A stretch of DNA of 64,000 nt, taken from the NCBI GenBank assembly GCA_040397235.1, contig JBBAWH010000003.1, forward strand, positions 99,874-163,873, given 5' to 3'. Shown here piece after piece: positions 43,327 to 51,361 of this stretch (positions are counted from its first letter, which is position 1; each line of letters starts with the position of its first letter). The stretch is from Limnocylindrus sp040397235. GTDB lineage: Bacteria > Chloroflexota > Limnocylindria > Limnocylindrales > Limnocylindraceae. The notes beneath the pieces were generated by a model that was given only the letters and a program-made list of their open reading frames with translations, was not told the DNA's origin and searched no databases. The translations under genes were made by a program, and so were the position numbers.

Positions 43327-43818
43327 TCAGTGTTTGGTTGAACTACTCAGGGCGACCGGCGAACTGGGCTTCGCCAAGTCGGCGAGGGTGAAGGAGTCGA
43401 GCGCCTCGTTGACCGAGTCGCGCACGCGGCTCCAGAGCTGGCTTACGGTGCAGTTGTCGGCGCGATTGCAGGGGCTCCCAGCTGCGGCGAGGCAGGCCAT
43501 CGGCACGATGGGGCCCTCAAGCGCCCTAAGGACCTCACCCATACGGACCTCGTTCGCCGGTCGAGCGAGGCGGTAGCCGCCATGTGCCCCACGCTGGCTA
43601 TCGATGAGGCCCGCGTCGCGCAGGCCACCAATGATCTGCTCCAGGTAGGCGCGTGGCAGGTCTTCCTGATCGGCAATATCGGTCAGCGAGACGGGCTCGC
43701 CGTGATCCATGCGGGTGAGGGCCACCATGAAGCGCACCCCGTACTCACTGCGCATGCTGAACGTGACGGCGCCGCTGCCGTGAAGGTCGCGCTGGGTGGG
43801 ATCCTGGAGTTCGTTCAA
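43327..43818 (-). CDS. Rrf2 family Fe-S-sensing regulator of the suf operon
   Basis: The 163-residue protein has the Rrf2 winged helix (MRSEYGVRFMVAL, ADQEDLPRAYLEQII, GAHGGYRLARP) and the three cluster cysteines in MACLAAAGSPCNRADNC. It likely represses suf genes when Fe-S supply is adequate. I choose the TTG at 43818 because AGGAGGAG lies just before it; ATG 43755 has no ribosome site. It is the first gene of the suf operon. Confidence 0.88.
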   Translation of the reverse strand: MNELQDPTQRDLHGSGAVTFSMRSEYGVRFMVALTRMDHGEPVSLTDIADQEDLPRAYLEQIIGGLRDAGLIDSQRGAHGGYRLARPANEVRMGEVLRALEGPIVPMACLAAAGSPCNRADNCTVSQLWSRVRDSVNEALDSFTLADLAKPSSPVALSSSTKH

Positions 43819-43861
43819 TGCTCCTCCTGAGGGGGGATTTCTGACACGTTTCGTCGGAATT

Positions 43862-43875
43862 GATAGTACCCTATC
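43862..43875. promoter_or_regulatory. Dyad over the divergent -10 boxes (candidate Rrf2 operator)
   Basis: GATAG and CTATC form a perfect dyad around TACC. It overlaps TACCCT (plus, 43867-43872), which is 6 bases before the GNAT ATG at 43879, and TACTAT on the minus strand (43863-43868), which would drive the Rrf2-suf operon. A regulator bound here would block both promoters. Confidence 0.4.
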
Positions 43876-43878
43876 TCC

Positions 43879-44901
43879 ATGAGCCGAAGCGACGAACGAG
43901 CGATCGCCCTCTCGAACGCCCTCCCTGCAGGATTCACGGCGCTCCCCTGCGACGTTGAACGCGATGTTGCAGCGCTGACCACCCTCACCAACGAGAACTA
44001 CCACGCGGTCGGCTACCCGCTGCTGTACAGCGAGGGCGACATGCTCGAAGACCTCACTGCCTCTGGCATCGACGCTCACAACAACGCCATCGTCGTCCGC
44101 GCTCCCACCGGCGCAATTGCGGGATGGGGTTGGGCGGTCGGCGCGACCGACGCCGAGAAGCCGCGCGCCTACCTCTTCGGCGGGGTACGCCCGGGGTTCC
44201 AAGGGATCGAACTCGGTCGCCACCTCTTCGCTTGGTCACAGGACCGCGCCGAGGAGCTGCTCGACCCGTTCCCCGGTGCAACCATTCAGACGCAGTGTGT
44301 CGAGGGTGACCAACGCGCGCAGCGACTCTATGTGGCCGCCGGCATGCGACCCATTCGCTACTACTCGGAGATGCTGCTGCGTTTTGCCAATCGACCCACC
44401 AGTAGCAAGCTCAGCAACGCGCCAATCCCTTCTGGCTACCAGTCGCTGGCGATGGCCCGGGTTGATCTAGAGGCGCTTCGGGTGCTGAAGAATCACTGTT
44501 TTGCCGATCACTGGGGGAGCTCATCGATGACACCCATCGAGTGGCAGGAGTACCTGGCCGCCGAATCAGCGCGACCGGCGCTCAGTGAGGTGATCACCGA
44601 TGTGAACGGCGAACTGGTCGCCTACCAGCTGACGGGCGCATTCCCGCAAGACAGCAACACCGTTGGCCACGTGCTCTGGGTGAACAACCTCGGCGTGCAT
44701 CGCGAGCATCGCAACCGCGGCCTTGCACGGCTACTGCTTGAGCGGCATCTGATTCGTGCGCAGGCCGACGGCTACGAGGGGTCAATGCTGGGAGTTGATG
44801 CCGAGTCGTTAACTGGCGCGAACAAACTCTACGAGAGCGTTGGATACAAGCACCACTCTGGCGCCGTGCGCTACATCCTTGGTGACGCGGAGTTTTCCTA
44901 G
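43879..44901 (+). CDS. Tandem GNAT acetyltransferase
   Basis: The 340-residue protein carries two GNAT domains. The first has GVRPGFQGIELGRHLF in a weakened acetyl-CoA loop. The second has a full loop VHREHRNRGLARLLLER and the end ANKLYESVGYKHH. Such paired GNATs include mycothiol synthase-like enzymes, but the key residues for that cannot be confirmed. The substrate is unknown. The ATG follows TACCCT by 6 bases. Confidence 0.85.
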   Translation: MSRSDERAIALSNALPAGFTALPCDVERDVAALTTLTNENYHAVGYPLLYSEGDMLEDLTASGIDAHNNAIVVRAPTGAIAGWGWAVGATDAEKPRAYLFGGVRPGFQGIELGRHLFAWSQDRAEELLDPFPGATIQTQCVEGDQRAQRLYVAAGMRPIRYYSEMLLRFANRPTSSKLSNAPIPSGYQSLAMARVDLEALRVLKNHCFADHWGSSSMTPIEWQEYLAAESARPALSEVITDVNGELVAYQLTGAFPQDSNTVGHVLWVNNLGVHREHRNRGLARLLLERHLIRAQADGYEGSMLGVDAESLTGANKLYESVGYKHHSGAVRYILGDAEFS

Positions 44902-44908
44902 GGGTTCG

Positions 44909-45526
44909 TTAGTCGCGAACGGGCGTCTGTGAAACGGAGCGCGTCGCAGAGGCTTCCAGCCTCTCCGCCTGGCGCGCGAGCAGCCACAGGAGATCGGCGA
45001 GGCGGTTCAGGTACGCCAACAGGTGCTCGCCAGGGAGTAGGCCTTCGCGGCCGAGGGTGACGCACCAGCGCTCTGCACGACGAATGATCGTGCGCGCGAG
45101 CTCAATGGCCGACGAGGCCTTACTCGAACCTGGGATTACGAAGTCTTTCGGAAACTCAATCGCCGCCTCGGTGGCGGCGAGCAGCGTGTTGATGCGCGCC
45201 AACATCTTTGGTGAGACCTTGGTGCGCCCCTCTTCGAGGCGGTTCCATGCGTCTGGGTTCGTTGCAAGTTCGGCGCCAATCACAAAGAGGTCGCGCTGAA
45301 TCGAGAGAATGGTTTCGTCGAGCCCAGCGATTCCCTCGCCGGTGAGGCCGATCAGTTCGGCGCGTGCCATGCCGAGTGCGGCGGTGGCTTCGTCGATGGT
45401 GCCGTACGCCTCGGTGCGCACATCGTCTTTTGAGATGCGATCGCCGCCGAAGAGGAGGCCTGTGGTGCCAGTGTCACCCTTACCGGTCGCGACCTTGCTT
45501 GCTGGCAGCTTCAGCTCGTCGCTCAC
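44909..45526 (-). CDS. ATP:cob(I)alamin adenosyltransferase (PduO type)
   Basis: The 205-residue enzyme has the N-terminal KVATGKGDTGTTGLLFGG and the helical motif AYGTIDEATAALG, then RIIRRAERWCVTL, all of the PduO-type family. It makes adenosylcobalamin from cob(I)alamin and ATP. It overlaps the DUF59 gene. Lysine 2,3-aminomutase elsewhere uses SAM, so the B12-dependent client is not in this window. Confidence 0.93.
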   Translation of the reverse strand: MSDELKLPASKVATGKGDTGTTGLLFGGDRISKDDVRTEAYGTIDEATAALGMARAELIGLTGEGIAGLDETILSIQRDLFVIGAELATNPDAWNRLEEGRTKVSPKMLARINTLLAATEAAIEFPKDFVIPGSSKASSAIELARTIIRRAERWCVTLGREGLLPGEHLLAYLNRLADLLWLLARQAERLEASATRSVSQTPVRD

Positions 45527-45843
45527 CAGGCGAGACCCGCATCCTTCGGATCCCAGCGCTCGGCGAGGAGTGTGACCTTCACCGGATGCTCGAGCACTGA
45601 TTCGGCCGCCTCTTTCACCTGCGCAAGCATCGAGCCTGCGTATGGGCAGAAGGGAGTGGTGAGGATCATCTTCACTTCGGATTCGGTCTGGCCCACGAGT
45701 ACCTGGCGAATGAGTGCGAGTTCGACGACATTCATGCCGATCTCGGGATCAACAACAGAACGAAGTGCGTCGAGGATTGCGAGTTCGGTGGCACGCTTCT
45801 GCGCATCAAACGGGGTGATTGCGGCGAGAGTCTCTTCGGTCAT
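45523..45843 (-). CDS. DUF59/MIP18 family Fe-S assembly factor (SufT-like)
   Basis: The 106-residue protein has LRSVVDPEIGMNVVELALI, the family core, and the conserved cysteine in TTPFCPYAGSML. Members such as SufT and PaaD-like proteins help mature Fe-S enzymes. It overlaps DUF433 upstream and the adenosyltransferase downstream by 4 bases each. It complements the suf cluster about 2 kb away. Confidence 0.9.
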   Translation of the reverse strand: MTEETLAAITPFDAQKRATELAILDALRSVVDPEIGMNVVELALIRQVLVGQTESEVKMILTTPFCPYAGSMLAQVKEAAESVLEHPVKVTLLAERWDPKDAGLAW

Positions 45844-46115
45844 ACGAGGCTCGCCTCCTCTGATGTGAGCTCTGGGCCCAGCAGCGTGCCATCGCTATCA
45901 AAGAACACTTCATAGTGTTCGCGGTTCGCCACGGCGAATTCATAGGCGCGTGCGATGCCAACGATGCGCAGCTCGGGCATCTCTTTCAACAGCTGTGCGC
46001 CGTCAAACCCCGATGCGCGGAGCTCAAGCAGTCGCCGCACGGTGAGGCGCGTGCCGTACAAGAATGGCTCGCCATTCATGACGAGCGGATCGGCGTGTAC
46101 CCACTTGATGGTCAT
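45840..46115 (-). CDS. DUF433-like small protein (91 residues)
   Basis: The sequence MNGEPFLYGTRLTVRRLLEL, followed by a helix and LKEMPELRIVGIARAYEFAV, fits DUF433, a winged-helix-like domain often seen as an antitoxin. No toxin partner is next to it; it is coupled to DUF59 and to a 160-residue unknown protein. I use ATG 46115, 2 bases after the preceding stop. A regulatory role is possible but unproven. Confidence 0.7.
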   Translation of the reverse strand: MTIKWVHADPLVMNGEPFLYGTRLTVRRLLELRASGFDGAQLLKEMPELRIVGIARAYEFAVANREHYEVFFDSDGTLLGPELTSEEASLV

Positions 46116-46117
46116 AG

Positions 46118-46600
46118 CTACGCCCCCTTGTAGATGGCCGCGAGGATGCGGTTGCGCTTGCGCGTGTCGCCACCAAGGCGACGGTGCCACTTTAGTACAG
46201 CGATCCCTTCGAGGAGTGCGCGATCGGCGAACGCAGCGGCCTCGCCAGCGAGCACGTTTGGTACGGCCACTCGTAGGCCTTCATAGAGATCGGTGACATC
46301 ATCCATAGAGATGCGGCGGCGGCGCCAGGTTGGGGTGCCATGCTCGGTGAAGCTCTTCAGCGGGGTGATGCTGCCAGAGGCGACGCTCTCGGCGAGCTTC
46401 TCGAGCACCACCTGGGCATCGCGCATCAGGTGGCGCAGGCCGATGTCGCCCACGCGGTCGCGGAGTTCAGGGTTGCGCTCAACGGCGGCCACGATGGCAC
46501 GGCCGGCGAGCTGCTCCCACTCGGCGGTGAGGGGCGCAACAACGCTCGGGAACCCGGCGGTTCGATCAAGGGGACGGGCGCCGTGCAGTGGGTGACTCAT
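46118..46600 (-). CDS. Hypothetical 160-residue protein heading the DUF433-DUF59-adenosyltransferase operon
   Basis: The mostly helical, soluble protein has WEQLAGRAIVAAVERNPEL and WRRRRISMDDVTDLYEGLRV. No family is recognised. The ATG at 46600 follows TACCCT by 7 bases, a leaderless start. It is the first gene of a four-gene operon for B12 and Fe-S chemistry. Confidence 0.65.
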   Translation of the reverse strand: MSHPLHGARPLDRTAGFPSVVAPLTAEWEQLAGRAIVAAVERNPELRDRVGDIGLRHLMRDAQVVLEKLAESVASGSITPLKSFTEHGTPTWRRRRISMDDVTDLYEGLRVAVPNVLAGEAAAFADRALLEGIAVLKWHRRLGGDTRKRNRILAAIYKGA

Positions 46601-46607
46601 GCGGGTA

Positions 46608-46613
46608 AGGGTA
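46608..46613 (-). promoter_or_regulatory. -10 element, leaderless start of the DUF59 operon
   Basis: TACCCT lies 7 bases before ATG 46600 on the minus strand. Confidence 0.5.
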
Positions 46614-46638
46614 CCACCGCGCCCCGCAGGGGAGCCCG

Positions 46639-47151
46639 CTACCAGATGTCGTCGCCCTCGCCCTTCACGGGCGTTCGTGTGCGATTCAGGGCGTGGTCTT
46701 CATGCTCGCTCGCCGCCTTGCGCGCGGCATCGATTGCCGCCTGCAGCGCACCGGTGCCTCCCGTTAAGCCATGGGGTGCCTCAAACAGGTGGTCGGGCAG
46801 CCCCTCCTTCTCGTCGCGCGCACGCCCCTTCGTTTCGCCAAGGAAGGGCATGCCGAGTCGCTCCACCGCGTCGAGTGAGGCGCGCAGCACAGCGCCCTTG
46901 GCGGCCACCACGGCGCGCACCTCGTCGGCCTCCTCACCCTCGCTGATCTGCCGGCCGCGCAGGGGCTGCGCGATGCGCCCCACGTCGAGCCAGGCCTGGT
47001 GGTAGCGATCCATCTGCCCCCATGCCGACGACAAGAGCGCGTCACTTGCGGCGAGCCAGGTGTTCAGCGCCGCCCGCGACGGGGCACGCGCAATGCGATC
47101 GCCCTGGTCGATCAGGTCTTGCGTTTGGCGAACGAGATCGTCGCGCTTCAT
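46639..47151 (-). CDS. Hypothetical helical protein (170 residues)
   Basis: The sequence is charged and helical, starting KRDDLVRQTQDLIDQGD and ending near KGEGDDIW. No signal peptide, membrane segment or known motif is seen. Its ATG is 6 bases after the stop of the 137-residue gene. Together they form a two-gene unit of unknown function that starts at a leaderless promoter. Confidence 0.6.
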   Translation of the reverse strand: MKRDDLVRQTQDLIDQGDRIARAPSRAALNTWLAASDALLSSAWGQMDRYHQAWLDVGRIAQPLRGRQISEGEEADEVRAVVAAKGAVLRASLDAVERLGMPFLGETKGRARDEKEGLPDHLFEAPHGLTGGTGALQAAIDAARKAASEHEDHALNRTRTPVKGEGDDIW

Positions 47152-47157
47152 GCGCGC

Positions 47158-47571
47158 TTAGCGATCGCCCGTAGCGCGGTCACTCTTGGCGAAGGCGCTC
47201 AACTCGGCTCGGCAGGCCTCGTGTGCCTTGGCCACCTGGCGCTCCAGCCAGCCGCTCATGCGCGATGAGGCTTCGAGCGTCACTACGGCGCCCTGGTCGC
47301 CATCTTCCACGATGAACCCGGTGGTGGTGCGGAAGTCGCTGAACCAGTTCGCCTGCAGCTGCAGCAGCTCGTCGGCCACAACCCTGCGCTCAAAGAGCCA
47401 ATCGAGGTGCACCGCATTGAGCGCATCGGCAATGTCGGCGAGGCGCTCACGAGTGCCGCGGCTCCGCGCCAGCATCAGCGTCGCTACGCGCACCGCCGTA
47501 AAGGGGGAGCGTGCCTCGGCAATCACCGGAGGCCATGGGAGCGGAAGGGTGGCGTTGTCTGGCTTGCTCAT
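47158..47571 (-). CDS. Hypothetical helical protein (137 residues)
   Basis: A short proline-rich start (LPLPWPPVI) is followed by helices FTAVRVATLMLARSRG and WLFERRVVADELLQLQ and a Trp/Phe-containing middle. It is not recognised. ATG 47571 follows GATACT by 7 bases, so the longer frame to 47634, which runs into a terminator hairpin, is rejected. Confidence 0.6.
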   Translation of the reverse strand: MSKPDNATLPLPWPPVIAEARSPFTAVRVATLMLARSRGTRERLADIADALNAVHLDWLFERRVVADELLQLQANWFSDFRTTTGFIVEDGDQGAVVTLEASSRMSGWLERQVAKAHEACRAELSAFAKSDRATGDR

Positions 47572-47578
47572 ACTGCGC

Positions 47579-47584
47579 AGTATC
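47579..47584 (-). promoter_or_regulatory. -10 element, leaderless start of the 47571 gene
   Basis: GATACT lies 7 bases before ATG 47571 on the minus strand, just beyond the terminator of the surface-protein gene. Confidence 0.45.
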
Positions 47585-47595
47585 GCACCACCCCC

Positions 47596-47632
47596 AAAAA
47601 GAGACGACCCCCGCACCGGCGGAGGCCGTCTC
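47596..47632 (-). terminator. Rho-independent terminator of the surface-protein gene
   Basis: GAGACGACCCCCGC and GCGGAGGCCGTCTC pair around ACCG. On the minus strand the stem is followed by five T residues. It lies 27 bases after the stop at 47659. Confidence 0.8.
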
Positions 47633-47658
47633 AAGAGAGTTCCCTCAGGAGTACCCGC

Positions 47659-48705
47659 TTACGCGTTGCGCTCCCTCTTTGCCCGAATCACACCGGTCAC
47701 TGCCAGCAGTGCCGCCGCGAGCGCAAGCATCGCGGTCGCTGGTGACCATTCAGTGTTTGTCGAAGGCGGTGGTGCGGCCGCGGCAAGCGTCATGCCGTAG
47801 TTCACATCAAATGTATAGCTAGCACCCGCTGCAAGGGTTCCGATTTTCACCGCTACGCCAATATTAGTGTCGTCAACCTCCGGGTCGCCCTTCACAATAT
47901 TGGCCTGAGTTCCATCCCAATTGTGGTTAGGGGTATTACGATTACAATCCATATGCGCGCGCGCGTTTGTGTCGGTGCTAAACATCACTAGCGCCGTGTC
48001 GACAGAATCCCACGTGGCGGTTGCCTGTACGACGGCTATTCCATCGTCAGCAATTGTTTTTGTGACGTTATTTGCGGTTTCGTAAGGGCCGCCGGCAGCC
48101 TTCACGTTATCAGGGTCTACGCAACGGCCATAGTAAATATCATCAATAGCAGCGCCGGTTGTATTTGACACGGTGATGTGCATCTTTAGCACGACGTCAT
48201 CCACAATCGAATACACCTGTACTAGTCCCAGCCCGTTGAAGGCGGAATCTAGCGTCCAGGTTTCACAGATGCCTGAACATACACTCCACGTGCCGAGGCC
48301 GATTTGAACGTTACCAGTTCCGTCGTTGCCTCCCGAATTGGCGCCTACTGCCAGCGAGAACCCTTCAAATGGTCCGCCAGGCTTGAAGAAGTCGCCGATA
48401 TCGGCCCCTGTTCCCCAGCCATCGCCGTTGTCATAGGTGAAGCCCAGCATGTCATCACCGGCTACTGACCACACGACCGGGTTGTTTTGATTGGATCGTG
48501 TGTGGAAACCCGCAGGGGCGTTTCCAACGCTACCAAATGCACCGTTCTGTTGGATGCCCACATTGAGGTGGGTGCCCAGCAAGAATCGGTCGGTGGAGTC
48601 GCTACCGCCATCAACTGCATATGCTGGGGCGATGCGTGCCGTCAGCACCAGTGAGAGTGAGGCGGCGATTATCATCACGCCGCGACGCAACAAGATACCT
48701 CTCAT
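47659..48705 (-). CDS. Exported surface protein with C-terminal membrane anchor
   Basis: The 348-residue protein has a signal peptide (LLRRGVMIIAASLSLVLTA, cleavage probably after AYA). A strand-rich body with GGND, WDGTQAN and two CSGIC/RCVD cysteine sites follows. A hydrophobic segment MLALAAALLAVTGVI precedes the basic end RAKRERNA. The C-terminal plan resembles a sorting or anchor signal but lacks the LPET motif of the three proteins at the window's end. I use ATG 48705 with GGAGG 10 bases upstream. Function unknown. Confidence 0.72.
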   Translation of the reverse strand: MRGILLRRGVMIIAASLSLVLTARIAPAYAVDGGSDSTDRFLLGTHLNVGIQQNGAFGSVGNAPAGFHTRSNQNNPVVWSVAGDDMLGFTYDNGDGWGTGADIGDFFKPGGPFEGFSLAVGANSGGNDGTGNVQIGLGTWSVCSGICETWTLDSAFNGLGLVQVYSIVDDVVLKMHITVSNTTGAAIDDIYYGRCVDPDNVKAAGGPYETANNVTKTIADDGIAVVQATATWDSVDTALVMFSTDTNARAHMDCNRNTPNHNWDGTQANIVKGDPEVDDTNIGVAVKIGTLAAGASYTFDVNYGMTLAAAAPPPSTNTEWSPATAMLALAAALLAVTGVIRAKRERNA

Positions 48706-48737
48706 GCCAATCAACCTCCATGTGGTCGAAATAAGCC

Positions 48738-48752
48738 GGAGCCTGCGGCTCC
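48738..48752 (-). terminator. Hairpin after kamA
   Basis: GGAGCC and GGCTCC pair around a 3-base loop. The minus strand continues GGCTTATTT. It lies in the 102-base gap between kamA and the surface-protein gene. Confidence 0.45.
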
Positions 48753-48807
48753 AAGTACTCAATCCATCCGCACGCATACTAGTGCTTGCACGCACGTCTG
48801 AACAGGG

Positions 48808-50334
48808 TTAGAGCAGCTCCCCGTGCGCCGCGGCGCTCGGCTCGCCCTCTTTCGGACGGGCGATGGTGCCGGCTGGGAGCACCTCGAGAGGCTCACGCGC
48901 CGTGCCCTCAACGGCGCCACCGATGCCGAGTGGCTGCCACTTCGACGGATCCTGCAGGCGATGTGCCTCGGTGTTGCCGCGGCTATGCACCTCGGCGTGG
49001 CCCTTCGGCTCGATCCACATCTCATGGCCGGCGAGCAGACCGAAGATTCCCTCTTGTCCTGGCTCAGGGCGTGAGCTGCGGCAGTCAACGCACTTGGTGG
49101 CGTCATGTCGCGTGTAGTGCTCCGGCTCTTCGTAGGTGCTGATGTACCCCTCGTAGTTGCGCAGCACCACCTTGTGGTCGCTATACGAGATCAGGTAGTT
49201 CGGCATCACGGGAATCTTGCCGCCACCACCTGGTGAGTCGATCACGTAGGTCGGCACCGCGTAACCGCTGGTGTGGCCGCGCAGACCTTCGATGATCTCG
49301 AGCCCCTTGCCGACAGGTGTGCGGAAGTGGCCAGAACCCTCAACTAGGTCGCACTGATAGATGTAGTACGGGCGAATGCGATTCTCGACGAGCTTGTGTA
49401 CGAGCTTGCGCATGATGTGCACACAGTCGTTTACGCCAGCGAGCAACACCGACTGGTTGCCAACAGGGATGCCGGCGCGCGTGAGCTTGTCAACGGCGCG
49501 CGACACTTCGGGGGTGATCTCCTGCGCGTGATTGAAGTGCAGGTTGATCCAGAGTGGGTGGTACTTGGCGAGCATCTCGCAGAGCTCGTCGTCGACGCGC
49601 TGCGGCATGAAGACTGGCACGCGCGAACCGATGCGGATGATCTCGATGTGCGGGATGTCGCGCAGGCCGCGCAGGATCTTCTCGAAGAGCTTCGGCGCAA
49701 GGGTGAGCCCGTCGCCACCGCTAATCAGCACGTCGCGCACCTGTGGGGTGCGGCGCAGGTAGTCGAGCTGCGCCTCGTGATCCTTGCTGTTGAAGTTCTG
49801 CGTTGGGTCGCCGACGATGCGCGAACGCGTGCAGTAGCGGCAGTACGAGGCGCACTGCGTGGTGACGAGCATCAGCACGCGGTCGGGGTAGCGGTGCACC
49901 AGGCCCGGTACTGGGGAGTGGCGATCCTCGCCGAGCGAGTCTTCCATCATTGCGGTGAAGGCCTGCTGCTCTGAGCCGACCGGAATCACCTGGCGGCGGA
50001 TTGGATCGTTCGGATCCTTCGGGTCGATCAGGCTAATGAAGTACGGGGTGATGTCGACGCGGAACTTCCCGTCGGCGGAGAGGCCTTCGCGCTCGTCGTC
50101 GGTGAGCTCGAGGATCTCGCCGATCTCTTCAAGCGAGTTGACGCGGTTGCTGAGCTGCCAACGCCAATCGTCCCACTGCTCGTTCGGCACGTCGGCCCAT
50201 TTTGGGGCGCGGCGGCTGCGGAGTGGCTGACCATCAGCACCAACGGCCTTGGCTGGATCGCGCGGATTCACCCAGGCGGCATCGGCGGCGGCGACCGCGA
50301 TAGCGTTGCTCTTCAGGATCTCCGTTGCGTCCAT
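48808..50334 (-). CDS. kamA: Lysine 2,3-aminomutase
   Basis: The 508-residue radical-SAM and PLP enzyme has the cluster motif CASYCRYCTR, then SGGDGL. The two substrate aspartates lie in YQCDLVEG and YVIDSPGGGGK; the latter also holds the PLP lysine. Those two Asp residues mark lysine mutases, since glutamate 2,3-aminomutases differ there. It converts L-lysine to beta-lysine. A C-terminal tail with CVDCR, about 90 residues, is extra. AGGAGG precedes ATG 50334. No beta-lysine acetyltransferase is adjacent. Confidence 0.93.
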   Translation of the reverse strand: MDATEILKSNAIAVAAADAAWVNPRDPAKAVGADGQPLRSRRAPKWADVPNEQWDDWRWQLSNRVNSLEEIGEILELTDDEREGLSADGKFRVDITPYFISLIDPKDPNDPIRRQVIPVGSEQQAFTAMMEDSLGEDRHSPVPGLVHRYPDRVLMLVTTQCASYCRYCTRSRIVGDPTQNFNSKDHEAQLDYLRRTPQVRDVLISGGDGLTLAPKLFEKILRGLRDIPHIEIIRIGSRVPVFMPQRVDDELCEMLAKYHPLWINLHFNHAQEITPEVSRAVDKLTRAGIPVGNQSVLLAGVNDCVHIMRKLVHKLVENRIRPYYIYQCDLVEGSGHFRTPVGKGLEIIEGLRGHTSGYAVPTYVIDSPGGGGKIPVMPNYLISYSDHKVVLRNYEGYISTYEEPEHYTRHDATKCVDCRSSRPEPGQEGIFGLLAGHEMWIEPKGHAEVHSRGNTEAHRLQDPSKWQPLGIGGAVEGTAREPLEVLPAGTIARPKEGEPSAAAHGELL

Positions 50335-50419
50335 GCCGTGCCTCCTACTCCCAGGCGGGTGCCCCATGGGGGGCTGGATAGGGAGTATGCACGCTGGATA
50401 GCCGTCTGGGTAGCCCCCG

Positions 50420-51358
50420 CTAGGTAAGGAGCGTGACCGCCGCAGGGAGCACGGTAAAACGTGCGGGGAGGCGCCCCACGATCTCGCCGTCGGCCTCGAT
50501 CTCGACGGCGCGTGCATCCGGGCCACCCGCCGGGGCGGCGAAGACATCGGCCCCCTGGGAGACGGTCACCTTCGGGTGGGCGTAGTGCGTCCCCTTATAA
50601 AGGAGCGGCAGGCTGACCACGAAGTCGCTGCGGGCGATATCACCGAAGCGAACGACTTCAAATCGACCGTCATCAATGCGCGCAGTTGGCGCCACATGCA
50701 TGCCACCGCCGAACCAGGCGCCGTTAGCGATTGCCATGGCGGCAACTGGGCCGCTCTCCGGCGCATGCGTGTCGACGCGTGCCTCCACCAGATCGGGCGC
50801 GTACTTCAGACCGGCGCGCACGGTCGCGAGTCCGAAAGCAAGCGCGCCAGCATGGCGCTTGATCTGCGGGTACTCCTCGAGGGCGTGGGCGATGCGGACC
50901 GTGACGCCGAACGAAGCGATGTTCAAAAAGAGGCGAACACTTCCGTCGCTGAGCTCAATCTGGCCGACATCAATAGTGCGCGCGGTAGCGCCGTGCGCCA
51001 GGTGGTGGGCGGCCTCAGTCGGCTTGCGCGAGATGCCAATCGTGCGCGCAAAGTCGCGACCGGTACCTGCGGGGATCAACCCCAACTGCACCGGTGCAAT
51101 GCTGCCGTCAGGTTGGCGGAGGCCGTTGAGAGCCTGGCTCGCGGTGCCATCGCCACCGAGCACGGCAATGCGCGTCACACCATTGGCTACTGCCTCGCGA
51201 ACGATGCGCTGCGCAGGGCGATCCTCACCCGCGCGTGTGACGGCAATCTCAAACTCACCCCACGGTTTCAGCTCTTCGAGCACACGTGACAGCACACGTC
51301 CAGCGCGACCTGCGCCCGCTGCAGGATTCACCACGAGAAGCGTGCGCAGTGTACTCAC
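50420..51358 (-). CDS. Diacylglycerol/lipid kinase family protein (YegS-like)
   Basis: The 312-residue protein has the DAGK-catalytic start LVVNPAAGAGRAG, the nucleotide loop AVLGGDGTASQALNG and GLIPAGTGRDFAR. Such enzymes phosphorylate diacylglycerol or related lipids and recycle phosphatidic acid. The GTG start is right after the hydroxyproline dehydratase stop, an odd functional mix for one operon. Confidence 0.9.
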   Translation of the reverse strand: MSTLRTLLVVNPAAGAGRAGRVLSRVLEELKPWGEFEIAVTRAGEDRPAQRIVREAVANGVTRIAVLGGDGTASQALNGLRQPDGSIAPVQLGLIPAGTGRDFARTIGISRKPTEAAHHLAHGATARTIDVGQIELSDGSVRLFLNIASFGVTVRIAHALEEYPQIKRHAGALAFGLATVRAGLKYAPDLVEARVDTHAPESGPVAAMAIANGAWFGGGMHVAPTARIDDGRFEVVRFGDIARSDFVVSLPLLYKGTHYAHPKVTVSQGADVFAAPAGGPDARAVEIEADGEIVGRLPARFTVLPAAVTLLT

Positions 51359-51361
51359 GAT

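Noticed and set aside
45840..46115. DUF433 protein as antitoxin of a toxin-antitoxin pair
   Set aside because: No PIN or other toxin-like partner is adjacent; its neighbours are B12 and Fe-S genes plus an unrecognised helical protein.
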